A program made the translations under genes and the position numbers. DNA of 64,000 nucleotides, taken from contig DAOMFV010000012.1 of NCBI GenBank assembly GCA_035430005.1, positions 1 to 64,000 on the forward strand, read 5' to 3'. Below the pieces are notes generated by a model. The model searched no databases and was not told where the DNA came from. It was given only the letters and a program-made list of their open reading frames with translations. Positions 1 to 8,468 of the stretch are shown here, piece after piece (the stretch's first letter is position 1; every line of letters starts with the position of its first letter). This DNA is from JAEUIE01 sp035430005. GTDB lineage: Bacteria; Planctomycetota; Planctomycetia; Gemmatales; HRBIN36.

Positions 1-592
1 CATTGATCGTGACAATCTGGGCCAGTTCTTCCAATGTGTAGAAGTCGAGATGTTCATGATGCTTGAAGCGATCGCGCATGGGGCCGGTGAGCATGCCGCT
101 GCGGGTAGTGGCACCGATGAGGGTGAAGCGGTTGAGGGTCATGTAGACGGTGCGGGCGTTCATCCCCTCGCCGATGGGGATGCCGAGCTTGAAGTCTTCC
201 ATGGCTGAGTAGAGGTACTCTTCGACGACCCGGGGCGTGCGATGGATTTCATCGATGAAGACGATGGAACCTTCTTTAGCATTCGTTAAATAGGGCAGCA
301 GATCAGCAGGCCGAGTGAGAGCCGGCCCGGAGGTGATCTGGATGCTGGTATCAAGTTCGTTGGGCAGCACGGTGGCGAAGGTGGTCTTGCCCAACCCCGG
401 CGGGCCATCGAACAGGATGTGCCCCAGCGGCTCCTTCAGTTTCTTGCAGGCATTGATGGCAATGCGCAGCCGTTCGACGGTCTGCTTCTGGCCGATGACT
501 TCGGTGAGTCGGCGCGGGCGCAGGGCATCGTCTCGACGTTTGTCGTCCGGGTTGCCGGGGGTGTTACCAGTGATGAGGGCTTCTCGGGGCAT
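1..592 (-). CDS. ruvB: Holliday junction branch-migration helicase RuvB (5' part, runs off the window)
   Basis: RuvB is the hexameric AAA+ motor that drives branch migration of RuvA-bound Holliday junctions in recombinational repair. The reverse strand opens with ATG at 592 (MPREALITGN) and stays open to base 1, about 197 residues. Visible motifs are the family N-terminus LRPRRLTEVIGQ, Walker A DGPPGLGKTT, the segment ITSGPALTRPADL, Walker B IVFIDEIHR, and a sensor-like GATTRSGMLTGPMRDRF. The wording and order match RuvB rather than other clamp-loader-type ATPases. The C-terminal winged-helix domain lies outside the window. No ruvA or ruvC is next to its start; moaA on the same strand lies 71 bp upstream. 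Confidence 0.95.
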   Translation of the reverse strand, partial: MPREALITGNTPGNPDDKRRDDALRPRRLTEVIGQKQTVERLRIAINACKKLKEPLGHILFDGPPGLGKTTFATVLPNELDTSIQITSGPALTRPADLLPYLTNAKEGSIVFIDEIHRTPRVVEEYLYSAMEDFKLGIPIGEGMNARTVYMTLNRFTLIGATTRSGMLTGPMRDRFKHHEHLDFYTLEELAQIVTIN

Positions 593-663
593 GAGAGGTA
601 CTATAGTCGAATTGTGTTAATGTGAGCAAGCTGTACAAGGAAAGTGAAGCTCATCATTCTTTC

Positions 664-1677
664 TTACCCCCCAATCGCATGCATCGTCCGGCTCGGCTTC
701 ACAAACTTGGCTGTGTTAATCTCGTGCCCTTCCCACTTGTTGGCGACGTTGCGGCGGATGACATTGGTCAGGGCTGCTTCATCCACGACATCGGCACGCA
801 GCAACGGTTTGACATCATCCTCTTCCAGTGCAAACAGGCAGTGCCGCAGTTTGCCATCAGCAGTCAGCCGAATGCGGTTACAGCTTTTGCAGAACGGTCG
901 GGAGACGCTGGCAATCATACCAAGCCGGCCAACGCCATCGCTGTACTTGAACTCCATCGCCGGGTTTCGGGGATCGTAGTCATCAGCGGGGAGCAACGGG
1001 CCGAAGGCTTCTTCGAGTTGATCGATGATCTCATGGGCGAAGTAACATTTCTTTCGTTCCCAACTCTCCGCACCAATGGGCATGTATTCGATGTAGCGCA
1101 TCTCCAGCCCATGCTCCCGACCGAAGCGGGCCAGGGGCACTACGTCCATATCGTTGATGCCACGGATGATGACTGCGTTGATCTTGATGCGATCGAAGCC
1201 TGCCTTCTCGGCACATTCGATACCACGCAGTACCAGGTCCAACCCCGTTCGGCGGGAGAGTTGTTCAAAGCGCTGTGGGTCGAGGGTATCGAGACTCAGG
1301 TTGATGCGATGCACACCCGACTGGAAAAGAGCATCCGCCTGTTGAGCGAGCAACAGGCCATTGGTGGTCAGGCCGATATCATCAATGCCGGGAATGTCGC
1401 GCAGCATCTCAGCCAGGCGGTAGAGGTCTTTGCGAAGCAGCGGTTCGCCACCAGTCAAACGGAGCTTGTTCACCCCCAACGGGGCAGCGACACGAACGAA
1501 CCGGGCGATCTCTTCGAAGGTCAGCAGCTCGCCTTTATCGAGGAACGTCACATCCTCCGGCATGCAGTAAACACAGCGGAGATTGCAGCGATCGGTCACA
1601 CTGATGCGCAGATTATTGTGAACACGCCCGAAGGTATCGATCAAGCGGGCATCCTTTTCAATCATCTGGATCGACAT
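664..1677 (-). CDS. moaA: GTP 3',8-cyclase MoaA (molybdenum cofactor biosynthesis)
   Basis: MoaA is a radical-SAM enzyme that converts GTP to 3',8-cyclo-GTP, the first step of molybdopterin synthesis. The 337-residue protein has the N-terminal SAM cluster motif C31-x3-C35-x2-C38 (CNLRCVYC), the SAM-binding GGEP motif near residue 77, and a second C-terminal cluster at C263, C266 and C280 (FCKSCNRIRLTADGKLRHC). It ends in the Gly-Gly tail that MoaA needs for activity. The ATG at 1677 is preceded by AGGA. No other moa, moe or mob gene is nearby, so it stands alone here. A long open frame on the opposite strand (622-1800) is a shadow of this gene. Confidence 0.97.
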   Translation of the reverse strand: MSIQMIEKDARLIDTFGRVHNNLRISVTDRCNLRCVYCMPEDVTFLDKGELLTFEEIARFVRVAAPLGVNKLRLTGGEPLLRKDLYRLAEMLRDIPGIDDIGLTTNGLLLAQQADALFQSGVHRINLSLDTLDPQRFEQLSRRTGLDLVLRGIECAEKAGFDRIKINAVIIRGINDMDVVPLARFGREHGLEMRYIEYMPIGAESWERKKCYFAHEIIDQLEEAFGPLLPADDYDPRNPAMEFKYSDGVGRLGMIASVSRPFCKSCNRIRLTADGKLRHCLFALEEDDVKPLLRADVVDEAALTNVIRRNVANKWEGHEINTAKFVKPSRTMHAIGG

Positions 1678-1841
1678 AAGTTCCTGAATCGTAGCGGTTT
1701 ACGCTACCCGCCTTGGTCTTCTTGGAGTACCAGTCTACATCCCGGCAGTGAAATCGAACATGCTTGTTGCCGGGGTTATTGCTCTTTCTATACTAACTGA
1801 CCGGTCGATATTCTGCGCCGGAAGAGTTTCGGAGTACGGTC

Positions 1842-2009
1842 ATGGCCAAAGACAAGAACGTTCGCGGGATCATCAAGCTGCAAAGCACCGAAAGTAATCA
1901 CGCTTATTATACCGAGAAGAATCGCCGTAACGTTACCGAGAAACTGGAGGTTCGCAAGTACGACCCGACCCTCCGCAAGCATGTGCTTTACAAAGAAGGC
2001 AAGATGTAA
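1842..2009 (+). CDS. rpmG: 50S ribosomal protein bL33, cysteine-free form
   Basis: The 55-residue product MAKDKNVRGIIKLQ... contains the bL33 core YYTEKNRRNVTEKLEVRKYD and ends KHVLYKEGKM. It has no cysteine, so it is the zinc-independent (C-) form. The gene begins a tight series of three small same-strand genes (bL33, bL31 and a small basic ORF), with gaps of 84 and 67 bp, that ends at a strong terminator at 2647. The start ATG follows GGAG at about position -9. Confidence 0.95.
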   Translation: MAKDKNVRGIIKLQSTESNHAYYTEKNRRNVTEKLEVRKYDPTLRKHVLYKEGKM

Positions 2010-2093
2010 CCAGCCCCATTGATGGGGAGGGCGAGGCTCTCACCGAGCCGTTGTTGATACCAGACACACAATCAGACAGATTCAGGTGCGACG

Positions 2094-2363
2094 ATGAAAC
2101 CCAAGATTCACCCCGACTATCGTGACGTGATCTTCAAGGATACCGCAGCGAACTTCGCTTTTATGAGCCGTTCGACGGTCAAGACCAAAGACACGATCCA
2201 GTGGGAAGATGGCAAGACCTACCCGTTGATCAAGCTCGACATTTCGAGCGCCAGCCATCCGTTCTTCACCGGTAAGATGAAGCTGCTCGATTCCGCAGGC
2301 CAGATCGATCGCTTCAACAAGCGTTTCAAAGGCACTTACGGTAAGAAAGAAGAAAAGAAGTAA
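2094..2363 (+). CDS. rpmE2: 50S ribosomal protein bL31, type B (cysteine-free)
   Basis: The 89-residue product has the type-B bL31 signature: MKPKIHPDYRDVIFKD at the N-terminus, then SSASHPFFTGKMKLLDSAG and DRFNKRFKGTYG near the C-terminus. It lacks the four cysteines of the zinc-binding type A form. Its pairing with a cysteine-free bL33 resembles the zinc-sparing ribosomal gene sets of other bacteria. No Zur-type operator was identified here, so zinc regulation is only a possibility. Confidence 0.95.
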   Translation: MKPKIHPDYRDVIFKDTAANFAFMSRSTVKTKDTIQWEDGKTYPLIKLDISSASHPFFTGKMKLLDSAGQIDRFNKRFKGTYGKKEEKK

Positions 2364-2430
2364 GTCCAGCGACTGCTGGATGATGTCAGAGAACAACACA
2401 ACCGAGAGCGGTTGATGAGGAGCAAGAGCG

Positions 2431-2616
2431 ATGGGCAGTATCAAGCGATATGGTGGCAGCCGACCAGAAACCCGGGCTATGAAGCGACGCAAGATCGCCC
2501 GCCGTCTGGACCGGGCAGCACTCCGCAAGACCCCGAACAAGCTGGGTATTCCTCCCCAGGCCAATCTGCTCCGTAAGCAGATTCGTCTGGCGTTGGCTCA
2601 GGTTGGCACTGAGTAG
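2431..2616 (+). CDS. Small very basic protein in a ribosomal gene cluster, not identified
   Basis: The 61-residue product MGSIKRYGGSRPETRAMKRR... is rich in Arg and Lys and mostly helical by appearance. It sits 67 bp after bL31 and immediately before a terminator. A GAGG ribosome-binding site lies before the ATG. Position and charge suggest an RNA-binding or ribosome-associated protein. I compared it mentally with bS18, uS14 and bL28, the usual partners in such clusters, and do not see their motifs. It is probably a real gene because the frame, spacing and binding site fit the operon. Confidence 0.7.
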   Translation: MGSIKRYGGSRPETRAMKRRKIARRLDRAALRKTPNKLGIPPQANLLRKQIRLALAQVGTE

Positions 2617-2646
2617 ATAACGCTGTTTTGTATGATATTCCAAAGC

Positions 2647-2680
2647 AACACCGCCCGAAACGTCCGGGCGGTGTTTCGTT
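2647..2680 (+). terminator. Rho-independent terminator after the bL33-bL31 cluster
   Basis: An 11-bp perfect stem AACACCGCCCG/CGGGCGGTGTT with a 7-nt loop is followed by TTCGTTT. It ends the plus-strand ribosomal cluster and also lies just downstream of the converging GT87-like gene (stop at 2687), so it may serve both strands. Confidence 0.85.
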
Positions 2681-2686
2681 TCCTGT

Positions 2687-4036
2687 CTACGCAGCTAGTT
2701 TAGTCTCGCTCCGCTCTATGTTGCCAACCACTGCCTTCTGCTGGGCGCGCAGTTGGCTGAGCGCCACCGCACAGCCTGCCAGCAATAGCAAGGTCTTGAT
2801 GGTGACAGCTCCGTAGTACAAGCTGACCCGTGCCACATACTCGCCCCACCAGGTCAAGGCGATGAAGCCAATCAGGTTGGCAACGATGAACAACGTGCCT
2901 ATCGCCTTGCTTCGCTGCTCCCACGCTACCTTCGCCAGCATCATGCCGGGCAGGATCAGGATGCAGAAATGCGACTTGCTCGAAACTGGCGAAAAGAGCA
3001 CCATCAGCATCAGCACCATGCTGTACTCCAGCCCCGGCTCATACGAGAAGATCGGAGCCGTGGTAGTGCCCTTGAAGCTGCCCCCTCGCCAGAACCCCAG
3101 GACGCAGATGGCCAGCAGCACTGCTTGAACTCCGAGCAAACCCAGCTTATAGACCATCGGGGGCAGAGCCGGCGTCAGGTTGATCAACTGCATCGATCCG
3201 TTCGACCAGGTCCAATCGTAAAGGAACATCCGGCTCATCATGCCGGCCAGAGCCTGGTTGTAATAGACGAGCGTTCCCCAACTGCCTGGTGTGTAGTTGG
3301 GATTCTGGAATTGCACGAGGTAGGTATTGATCCAACCCCCCAGCCAGGTGCTCGCTGTGGGACATTGGCTGATCAGATCAGGCAGAAGATTGATGCCCAC
3401 AGCCACTGCAATCATCCAGAGAGTAGCCAGCCACTGTCGATGCCAGAGTAGATAGAGACAAAAGAGAAACGGCGTGGCTTTCAGCCCGGCAGCGATGCCG
3501 AACATCGCAGCAGCCAGGAGTACCCGTCGAGACGACATAGCCACACAGCCTGCGATCATGAAGACAGCTTCGACGAGATCGGTCGCCTGGTTCGAGAGAC
3601 CATTGAAGACATAGAAGATGCCCGTGAGAATACCGGCCAGCCAGATGAAATGGTTGGCAGTGAACTTCGTCACCGGTTCGAGTTTGAGGCCACCTGCCAG
3701 TTTCCACATCCACTGGCACAGCAGCACCAGGCACACGACATTGAGCATCCACCATGCCACTTGCTGCCCCCAGGCGGGAAGAGCCAGAAACGGGACGATC
3801 AGCAGCGCTCGAGCCGGTGGGTAGGCAAAACCAAGCTTGTGTTCATACATGTCCTTGCCATGCACCATTTGATCGGCTGCACGGACATATAGTTCAGTCC
3901 ACGGAGAGTTCGGAGACGCCAGGTAGGTGACCAGGTATCCCAGCATGATGCAACTGGTGATCAAAGTAATCGGATGAGTGCGCAGCCAGTTGAGGATGCG
4001 AGACAACGGCGTGGTCGACACGGTGGTAAGATTCAT
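2687..4036 (-). CDS. Polytopic membrane glycosyltransferase-like protein (GT87/DUF2029 type)
   Basis: From ATG 4036 the product is 449 residues with about ten hydrophobic segments. The layout matches polyprenol-phosphate-dependent mannosyltransferases of the GT87/DUF2029 group: an N-terminal membrane helix, a first outer loop with a DxxxHGKDMYEH-like segment and FAYPP, then LSNQATDLVEA, GIAAGLKATPFLF and LLFSPVSSKSHFC. It probably transfers a sugar from a lipid carrier on the outer face of the membrane. The frame stays open to 4093, but that stretch is not membrane-like and 4036 gives the family-like N-terminus, so the start is a judgement. The acceptor is unknown. Confidence 0.72.
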   Translation of the reverse strand: MNLTTVSTTPLSRILNWLRTHPITLITSCIMLGYLVTYLASPNSPWTELYVRAADQMVHGKDMYEHKLGFAYPPARALLIVPFLALPAWGQQVAWWMLNVVCLVLLCQWMWKLAGGLKLEPVTKFTANHFIWLAGILTGIFYVFNGLSNQATDLVEAVFMIAGCVAMSSRRVLLAAAMFGIAAGLKATPFLFCLYLLWHRQWLATLWMIAVAVGINLLPDLISQCPTASTWLGGWINTYLVQFQNPNYTPGSWGTLVYYNQALAGMMSRMFLYDWTWSNGSMQLINLTPALPPMVYKLGLLGVQAVLLAICVLGFWRGGSFKGTTTAPIFSYEPGLEYSMVLMLMVLFSPVSSKSHFCILILPGMMLAKVAWEQRSKAIGTLFIVANLIGFIALTWWGEYVARVSLYYGAVTIKTLLLLAGCAVALSQLRAQQKAVVGNIERSETKLAA

Positions 4037-4102
4037 TGTAGGGGTACCTGAATTTTGGTACCACTTCTTACCGCAATAGGTAATTTTGCACAACCGCAGC
4101 CT

Positions 4103-4195
4103 GTAGACGCGGCTTCCAGCCGCGTCAGCGGAGATATGATCATAGTTCGAACAGGTAACTTAGTTACTGCTGACGCGGCTGGAAGCCGCGTCTAC
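4103..4195. repeat. 27-bp perfect inverted repeat, 39-nt spacer
   Basis: The arms at 4103-4129 and 4169-4195 are exact reverse complements. Each arm is itself nearly palindromic (GACGCGGCT-tcc-AGCCGCGTC), so each can fold alone or they can pair together. It lies between the GT87-like gene and the end of the next minus-strand gene. Confidence 0.9.
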
Positions 4196-4198
4196 TGG

Positions 4199-4828
4199 TC
4201 ATGCCGCTTTTCGCAACACTGCTTCTGTCACTGCTGATCTTGTTGACTTTTTCGGCAACACTGCCCGCATCACCGAACTGGCGGCAACGCCGATCGCGGC
4301 GAACGCCATGAAAGGGTCGAAAAGGGCGTCCCAGAGGTTTTGGCTACCCGTCATCCCACAGGCAAAGCTCACCACGCCGATCAGCCAGGCGAGAGCAAGT
4401 GCCGGTTGTGTCTGCCAGGCCCAGAACATCAGGAGCCCCACGCCAATAAGAAGCCACTGGGGTTCGTATCCCCAGCCATAGAGGTCAAACGTCAGGTAGC
4501 CAAGCGTCGAAGCGTACAAGGGTAGCAGAATCGCCAACAACACCCCCCCGACCTGGCCCCGGATTGGCTGATGCGTGCTGAACGGTTTCAAAAAGGTTCG
4601 ACCATAGATCACGCACAACAACACCAGCGAGGCGACGCTCAGATCACCCACTACACCACGTACATAGTAGACCACCGAATGGCCGTTCCAGGGTACGAGC
4701 AAGATCACTAACGATACGCACAAATAAACCAACAGAGCCAGGCGCGACGCCCCGAATCGCTGTATCAGTGGCACCGGCAACCCAGCCATCAAGAGTGCCA
4801 GGCCCATAAAGCTGATGATCTCAGTCAC
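4199..4828 (-). CDS. Membrane protein of unknown function, translationally coupled to the sialidase-like gene
   Basis: The start is the GTG at 4828, which shares a GTGA overlap with the stop codon of the upstream gene and has AAGGAG seven bases before it. The product is 209 residues with about six hydrophobic segments (such as FMGLALLMAGLPVPLI, LALLVYLCVSLVILLV and LLIGVGLLMFWAW) and a basic tail ending LRKAA. I do not recognise a family. The coupling indicates that it is made together with the secreted sialidase-like protein, possibly as its membrane partner. The longer frame starting at 4867 lies inside that gene and was not used. Confidence 0.75.
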   Translation of the reverse strand: MTEIISFMGLALLMAGLPVPLIQRFGASRLALLVYLCVSLVILLVPWNGHSVVYYVRGVVGDLSVASLVLLCVIYGRTFLKPFSTHQPIRGQVGGVLLAILLPLYASTLGYLTFDLYGWGYEPQWLLIGVGLLMFWAWQTQPALALAWLIGVVSFACGMTGSQNLWDALFDPFMAFAAIGVAASSVMRAVLPKKSTRSAVTEAVLRKAA

Positions 4829-5963
4829 GCAACTGCTCCTTGACCCATTGGGTGTTGAAGCGTGCATGACTGATCCCCCGTCGATGCCAGGTGTAGATCA
4901 GATCAATGGTGTCGCCCTGGATGACGAGCGTGGGATAGGAAAACTCGATATCGGGCTGGCTGGGGGTGCGCTCAATCTGATCAAGAACCTTGATGTCATG
5001 CCAGTCGATGCCATTCCTGGACGCAGCGAATGTGATGATCTCTCGATCAAAGGTTGGATTGTAGGCCATGATGAAGCAGTCAGCAGCGAGTCGCACCGCT
5101 GCCACCGGGCTATCGAGGTTCTTCACTGCAAGTGTTGCCGGTGCCGTCCAGGTGCGTCCGCCATCACTGGTCTTCTGATACCGGAGATGGGGATCTTCTT
5201 CAAAGAGTCGATTGCGTTCGTAAGCATAAGCTTCGGTGGGACTAGTGGGAACCATGCAGGCCTGGATGACGCCATGCTCGCCGGTCATACGTACTTTGCG
5301 TACCATCTCGCCACGGGCATCGAACTCCAGGGTTTCGGGGAACTTGTTCGTCAGTTCATAGTAGACGGGCAACAAGAATCCACCGCTCTCCAGTGGCACC
5401 GCCGGGCTGCGAACGAGCGTGCTAATGTTGATGAGCGGCGTTGTCAGCAGCCTCTTGATGGGCGACCAGGTCTTTCCATCATCAGTGGATGTCATCTGGT
5501 TCAGGCTACTGCACGACCAGCCAAAGTAGCCCACTGTGACAAAGAACAGATGCAACCTGCCCTGGGCATCTCGGTAGAGGGAACTGTTTCCTACACGGCG
5601 GGTATATCGCCGAGTCGCCTCGCCAACATCTTGCGGTGTGAGGAGCAAGCAGGGTTCTTCCCAGCTACCGTTGCGAAAGCGGGTCTGATAGAGTTTGACA
5701 TCGAGTGTCGATTCGGAACTACCGCCGTAGTAGACCATGAAGAGTTCATGGCCTGGCAGCGCGACCACCGAGGAGCCATGTATCTGCTTGACACCCTCAG
5801 GCCGCCATGCCATGTGTGATTCAAAGCGGGCAGTCGAGGATGACGGAATCTCCTTCTGGATGATGAGGAAACGAGGTTCTGCCCGAACCGGTCGCCAACT
5901 GGCGGCGAGCGCTATCACCGTGGCCAGCGTAAACAGAATGGTTCCCCAGGACTTTGATCGCAC
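4821..5963 (-). CDS. Secreted sialidase-like (BNR/Asp-box) beta-propeller protein
   Basis: The 380-residue product has an N-terminal signal peptide (SKSWGTILFTLATVIALAAS...VRA) and a six-bladed sialidase-like fold marked by two Asp-boxes, STDDGKTW and TSDGGRTW. It also has blade-like repeats such as NSSLYRDAQGRLHLFFV, SPAVPLESGGFLLPVYYE and YPTLVIQGDTIDLIYTWH. It resembles the 'predicted neuraminidase' group rather than characterised sialidases, so the substrate is open. The start is the GTG at 5963, placed five bases after AAGGAGG; the open frame upstream runs into a dispersed repeat. The last bases overlap the start of the downstream membrane protein. Confidence 0.85.
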   Translation of the reverse strand: MRSKSWGTILFTLATVIALAASWRPVRAEPRFLIIQKEIPSSSTARFESHMAWRPEGVKQIHGSSVVALPGHELFMVYYGGSSESTLDVKLYQTRFRNGSWEEPCLLLTPQDVGEATRRYTRRVGNSSLYRDAQGRLHLFFVTVGYFGWSCSSLNQMTSTDDGKTWSPIKRLLTTPLINISTLVRSPAVPLESGGFLLPVYYELTNKFPETLEFDARGEMVRKVRMTGEHGVIQACMVPTSPTEAYAYERNRLFEEDPHLRYQKTSDGGRTWTAPATLAVKNLDSPVAAVRLAADCFIMAYNPTFDREIITFAASRNGIDWHDIKVLDQIERTPSQPDIEFSYPTLVIQGDTIDLIYTWHRRGISHARFNTQWVKEQLRD

Positions 5964-5987
5964 ACATGCCTCCTTGCATGTATTCTT

Positions 5988-6073
5988 CTCTCCCCTTTCC
6001 AAGGGGGAGTTGGAGGGGGTAAATACTCAGGGTAGAAGAACCCCACCCAACCTCCCCTTGGTAAGGGGAGGAG
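5988..6073. repeat. Dispersed palindromic repeat, family 'TTGGAAAGGGGGA', copy 1
   Basis: The segment has two imperfect hairpin arms (CCCCTTTCCAAGGGGG and CCTCCCCTTGGTAAGGGGAGG) joined by GTTGGAGGGGGTAAAT and CCCCACCCAACC. Its reverse complement recurs at 52400-52486 with a different central loop. Here it lies between the starts and ends of neighbouring minus-strand genes. Confidence 0.9.
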
Positions 6074-6092
6074 CAATAACGGGCGAAGTCTA

Positions 6093-7088
6093 TCACGGAA
6101 CGGGCAAACTACTCAAGATGTCCTGAATCACCCGGTCGCTGGTGACATCATCGGCTTCTGCTTCATAACTCATGAGGATGCGATGCCTGAGGACATCGGG
6201 GGCCACCGACTTGACATCCTGTGGCGTGACAAAATGGCGGCCAGCCAGGAATGCCTGAGCCTTGGCAGCCAGGGCTAACGAGATGGTGCCACGAGGGCTG
6301 GCGCCGAACTGGATTAAGTGGGCCAAAGATAGACCGAACTGGGCCGGCTTGCGGGTCGCATGCACCACATCGACGATGTACTTCTCCACTTTGGTATCTA
6401 GATACATGCGATCGATTGCTGCGGAGAGCTGATGTAACACCGGTTCCGACAGTACTGCAGTGGACGTGGGCGGTGGAGCGATCCGGGCCATCCGCTGCAG
6501 GATCGATTGCTCTTCCTCCGCGGTGGGGTAATCGAGCTTGAGCTTCATCAGGAAGCGATCAGCCTGGGCCTCAGCGAGGGGATAGGTGCCCTCATGTTCG
6601 ATGGGGTTCTGCGTGGCCAGCACCAGAAAGGGTTTGGGAAGAGTGTGGGTCACGTCGCCGATAGTGACTTGCCCTTCCTGCATGGCTTCGAGGAGAGCGC
6701 TCTGCACTTTGGCTGGGGCGCGGTTGATTTCATCAGCCAGCACGATGTGGGCGAAGATGGGGCCCTTCTTGACCGTGAACTCGCCGGAGCGGGGATTGTA
6801 AATCTGGGTCCCCACGATGTCGGCGGGCAGTAGATCGGGAGTGAACTGAATGCGGCTGAAACTCAGATGCAGGCACGAGGCGAGTGTGCGAGCAGCCAGG
6901 GTCTTGGCCAAGCCCGGAACGCCTTCCAGGAGCAGGTGACCTCCAACGAGCAAACCTTCGACCATTCGTTCCAGCACAGCCCGCTGGCCGACCATCACTT
7001 TGCCGATCTCGGCATAGAGCGGATCGAGGAGGGTACGAAGTTGCTTGAGTTCATCGACGGTGAGATGGGGTGGGGTATCTTCGGGCAT
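6093..7088 (-). CDS. MoxR-family AAA+ ATPase
   Basis: MoxR ATPases act as chaperones that mature or activate partner proteins, often ones with VWA domains. The 331-residue product has Walker A GVPGLAKT at residues 56-63, the family segment FTPDLLPADIVGTQIYN, Walker B IVLADEINR, sensor I ATQNPIEHEGTYPLAEAQ and the C-terminal lid (GASPRGTISLALAAKA, DVLRHRILMSYEA). The start at 7088 (MPEDTPP) was chosen because the longer frame reads into a palindromic repeat. No DUF58 or VWA gene follows it directly, which is unusual. The VWA protein at 42.7 kb is too far away to link on position alone. Confidence 0.93.
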   Translation of the reverse strand: MPEDTPPHLTVDELKQLRTLLDPLYAEIGKVMVGQRAVLERMVEGLLVGGHLLLEGVPGLAKTLAARTLASCLHLSFSRIQFTPDLLPADIVGTQIYNPRSGEFTVKKGPIFAHIVLADEINRAPAKVQSALLEAMQEGQVTIGDVTHTLPKPFLVLATQNPIEHEGTYPLAEAQADRFLMKLKLDYPTAEEEQSILQRMARIAPPPTSTAVLSEPVLHQLSAAIDRMYLDTKVEKYIVDVVHATRKPAQFGLSLAHLIQFGASPRGTISLALAAKAQAFLAGRHFVTPQDVKSVAPDVLRHRILMSYEAEADDVTSDRVIQDILSSLPVP

Positions 7089-7122
7089 ATCGTGGATGCT
7101 TTGCTGGCTATGTATTCGTGTG

Positions 7123-7197
7123 ATACCAGCCCGACGCGCTAGCGAGGGAGGCCTTGGCGATTGCACGCGCTCCCTCGCTAGCGCGTCGGGCTGGTAT
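7123..7197. repeat. Dispersed palindrome, family 'CCCGACGCGCTAGCGAGGG', copy A
   Basis: Perfect 27-bp arms at 7123-7149 and 7171-7197 flank a 21-nt spacer containing TTGGCGATTGCACGCGC. The same arms and a closely related spacer occur at 16674-16748 and, inverted, at 22600-22664. It lies just upstream of the moxR start. Confidence 0.95.
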
Positions 7198-7274
7198 GGT
7201 GCATAGTTGATATTACACGAAGCAGTGGGGACGAACGAGGGAAATGATTTGCTTTTGAGCTATATCATAGCCTC

Positions 7275-8363
7275 ATGGCTGAAGCATCACGTCATCAGGG
7301 CATCCTGCACGCCTTCGTCGCTTTCGACTGGGGCGATAGTCTCGATTTGGAAAGAGCCAGGCTGTTGCAGCCCGCTGAGTTGCATGCACTGCCTCGACGA
7401 AGGCGGACGCCCAGTTCTTTCAACTTTCACCCGGCACCATTACGAACGCACCTACCGGAAGTGAGGCTGGCACTGCCGGAGATTGGTGATTGCCATGCCG
7501 AAGCGGTGGCGACCCTCTTCGATTTCGCCGCGGTGAGCCTTGATCTCAATGTGCCTTTTGATCTCGATGCTTCGGGCATGGTGAAGCTGGCTGGCTGGCT
7601 TGCTGATCCGTTGCAGATAGTCGCAGTCGCTCGCTCCGCACTCATGCCGTTATATCAGCGTCTCAAGCCCGCCATTCGCTCACCCTCCTGGCATGATACC
7701 ATGGTGGAGGAATACTTCGTTTTCCAGATGACCGATGGAACAGGCAATGCCAGGGATTGGCTTGCCGGCAATAATAACTGGCTGGGCAATGTCCTTCGGC
7801 TGGAGCATGAGCCGTTGAGTGAAGACGAAACGGCAGATGCACTCAGACTGCGGTTGAGCTATTCCCCGGAAGATGTGTTTGTCCCCGATTGGGGCGCGGC
7901 CATCCTGCGTGATCATGACTGCGAGGAGACGCTGCAAGCCATCGAGTTCGCCAACCTGCAACTGCTTGAGTTACGCCATATCGATGATCGGCTCGATAGC
8001 ATTCTGCTCGAAACGGAGAAGATCTTTGCGAAGGGGAGCCCAAGAATACTTCCCTGGCATGGGCCATCGCAGAAGCAGAAGTTGCTGGGCGAGATGAGCG
8101 TTGAAGCGAGCACGCTCTTTGAACGCTCCACCAACGCTCTCAAACTGGTGGGCGACACCTACCTGGCGCGCATCTATCGATTGCTGGCTGAACGCTTTCG
8201 CCTTTCGACATGGGAGACGGGCATTCAGCGGAAGCTCGACACCCTGGAAGGCATCTACGAAGTGGTGACCGACCGGGCGGAGGCAGCCCGTTCGACAGCT
8301 TTGGAATTGATCGTGATCGCACTCATTGCGGTGGAGTTGATCCTGGCGTTTGTACGTCACTAG
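7275..8363 (+). CDS. RMD1/YagE family protein (DUF155) with C-terminal membrane anchor
   Basis: The 362-residue product has the C-terminal architecture of the RMD1/DUF155 family: VEEYFVFQM, a helical region with LELRHIDDRLDSILLETEKIF, the segment RLSTWETGIQRKLDTLEGIYEV, and a final hydrophobic helix ALELIVIALIAVELILAFV. In fungi RMD1-type proteins are mitochondrial or sporulation-linked; bacterial members are mostly uncharacterised. The N-terminal 150 residues are less conserved and I assign no motif there. It is probably anchored by its C-terminus in the cytoplasmic membrane. Divergent from moxR. Confidence 0.78.
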   Translation: MAEASRHQGILHAFVAFDWGDSLDLERARLLQPAELHALPRRRRTPSSFNFHPAPLRTHLPEVRLALPEIGDCHAEAVATLFDFAAVSLDLNVPFDLDASGMVKLAGWLADPLQIVAVARSALMPLYQRLKPAIRSPSWHDTMVEEYFVFQMTDGTGNARDWLAGNNNWLGNVLRLEHEPLSEDETADALRLRLSYSPEDVFVPDWGAAILRDHDCEETLQAIEFANLQLLELRHIDDRLDSILLETEKIFAKGSPRILPWHGPSQKQKLLGEMSVEASTLFERSTNALKLVGDTYLARIYRLLAERFRLSTWETGIQRKLDTLEGIYEVVTDRAEAARSTALELIVIALIAVELILAFVRH

Positions 8364-8370
8364 TTTTTAG

Positions 8371-8468
8371 TGGCAGCGGTCAGAGGTACTCCTCTGCCCC
8401 CTGCTGCGCTCCCAGGGTCGATGAGCCATGCAGCAGGGGGCACAATGAGTACATTGTGACCCCTGCCA
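8371..8468. repeat. Long imperfect palindrome, family 'GTGGCAGGGGTCA', copy 1
   Basis: TGGCAGCGGTCAGAGGTACT...CCCCCTGCTGC pairs with GCAGCAGGGGG...GTACATTGTGACCCCTGCCA. A second copy with the same outer arms but a different middle is at 29194-29288. It lies between the DUF155 and SMP-30 genes. Confidence 0.88.

Noticed and set aside
622..1800. Long plus-strand open frame of 392 codons opposite moaA
   Set aside because: It is the antisense shadow of moaA, has no family motif, and runs through the radical-SAM gene whose motifs are complete.
4815..5819. Plus-strand frame of 334 codons opposite the sialidase-like gene
   Set aside because: Antisense shadow without signal peptide or motifs; the minus-strand gene has Asp-boxes and a good ribosome-binding site.
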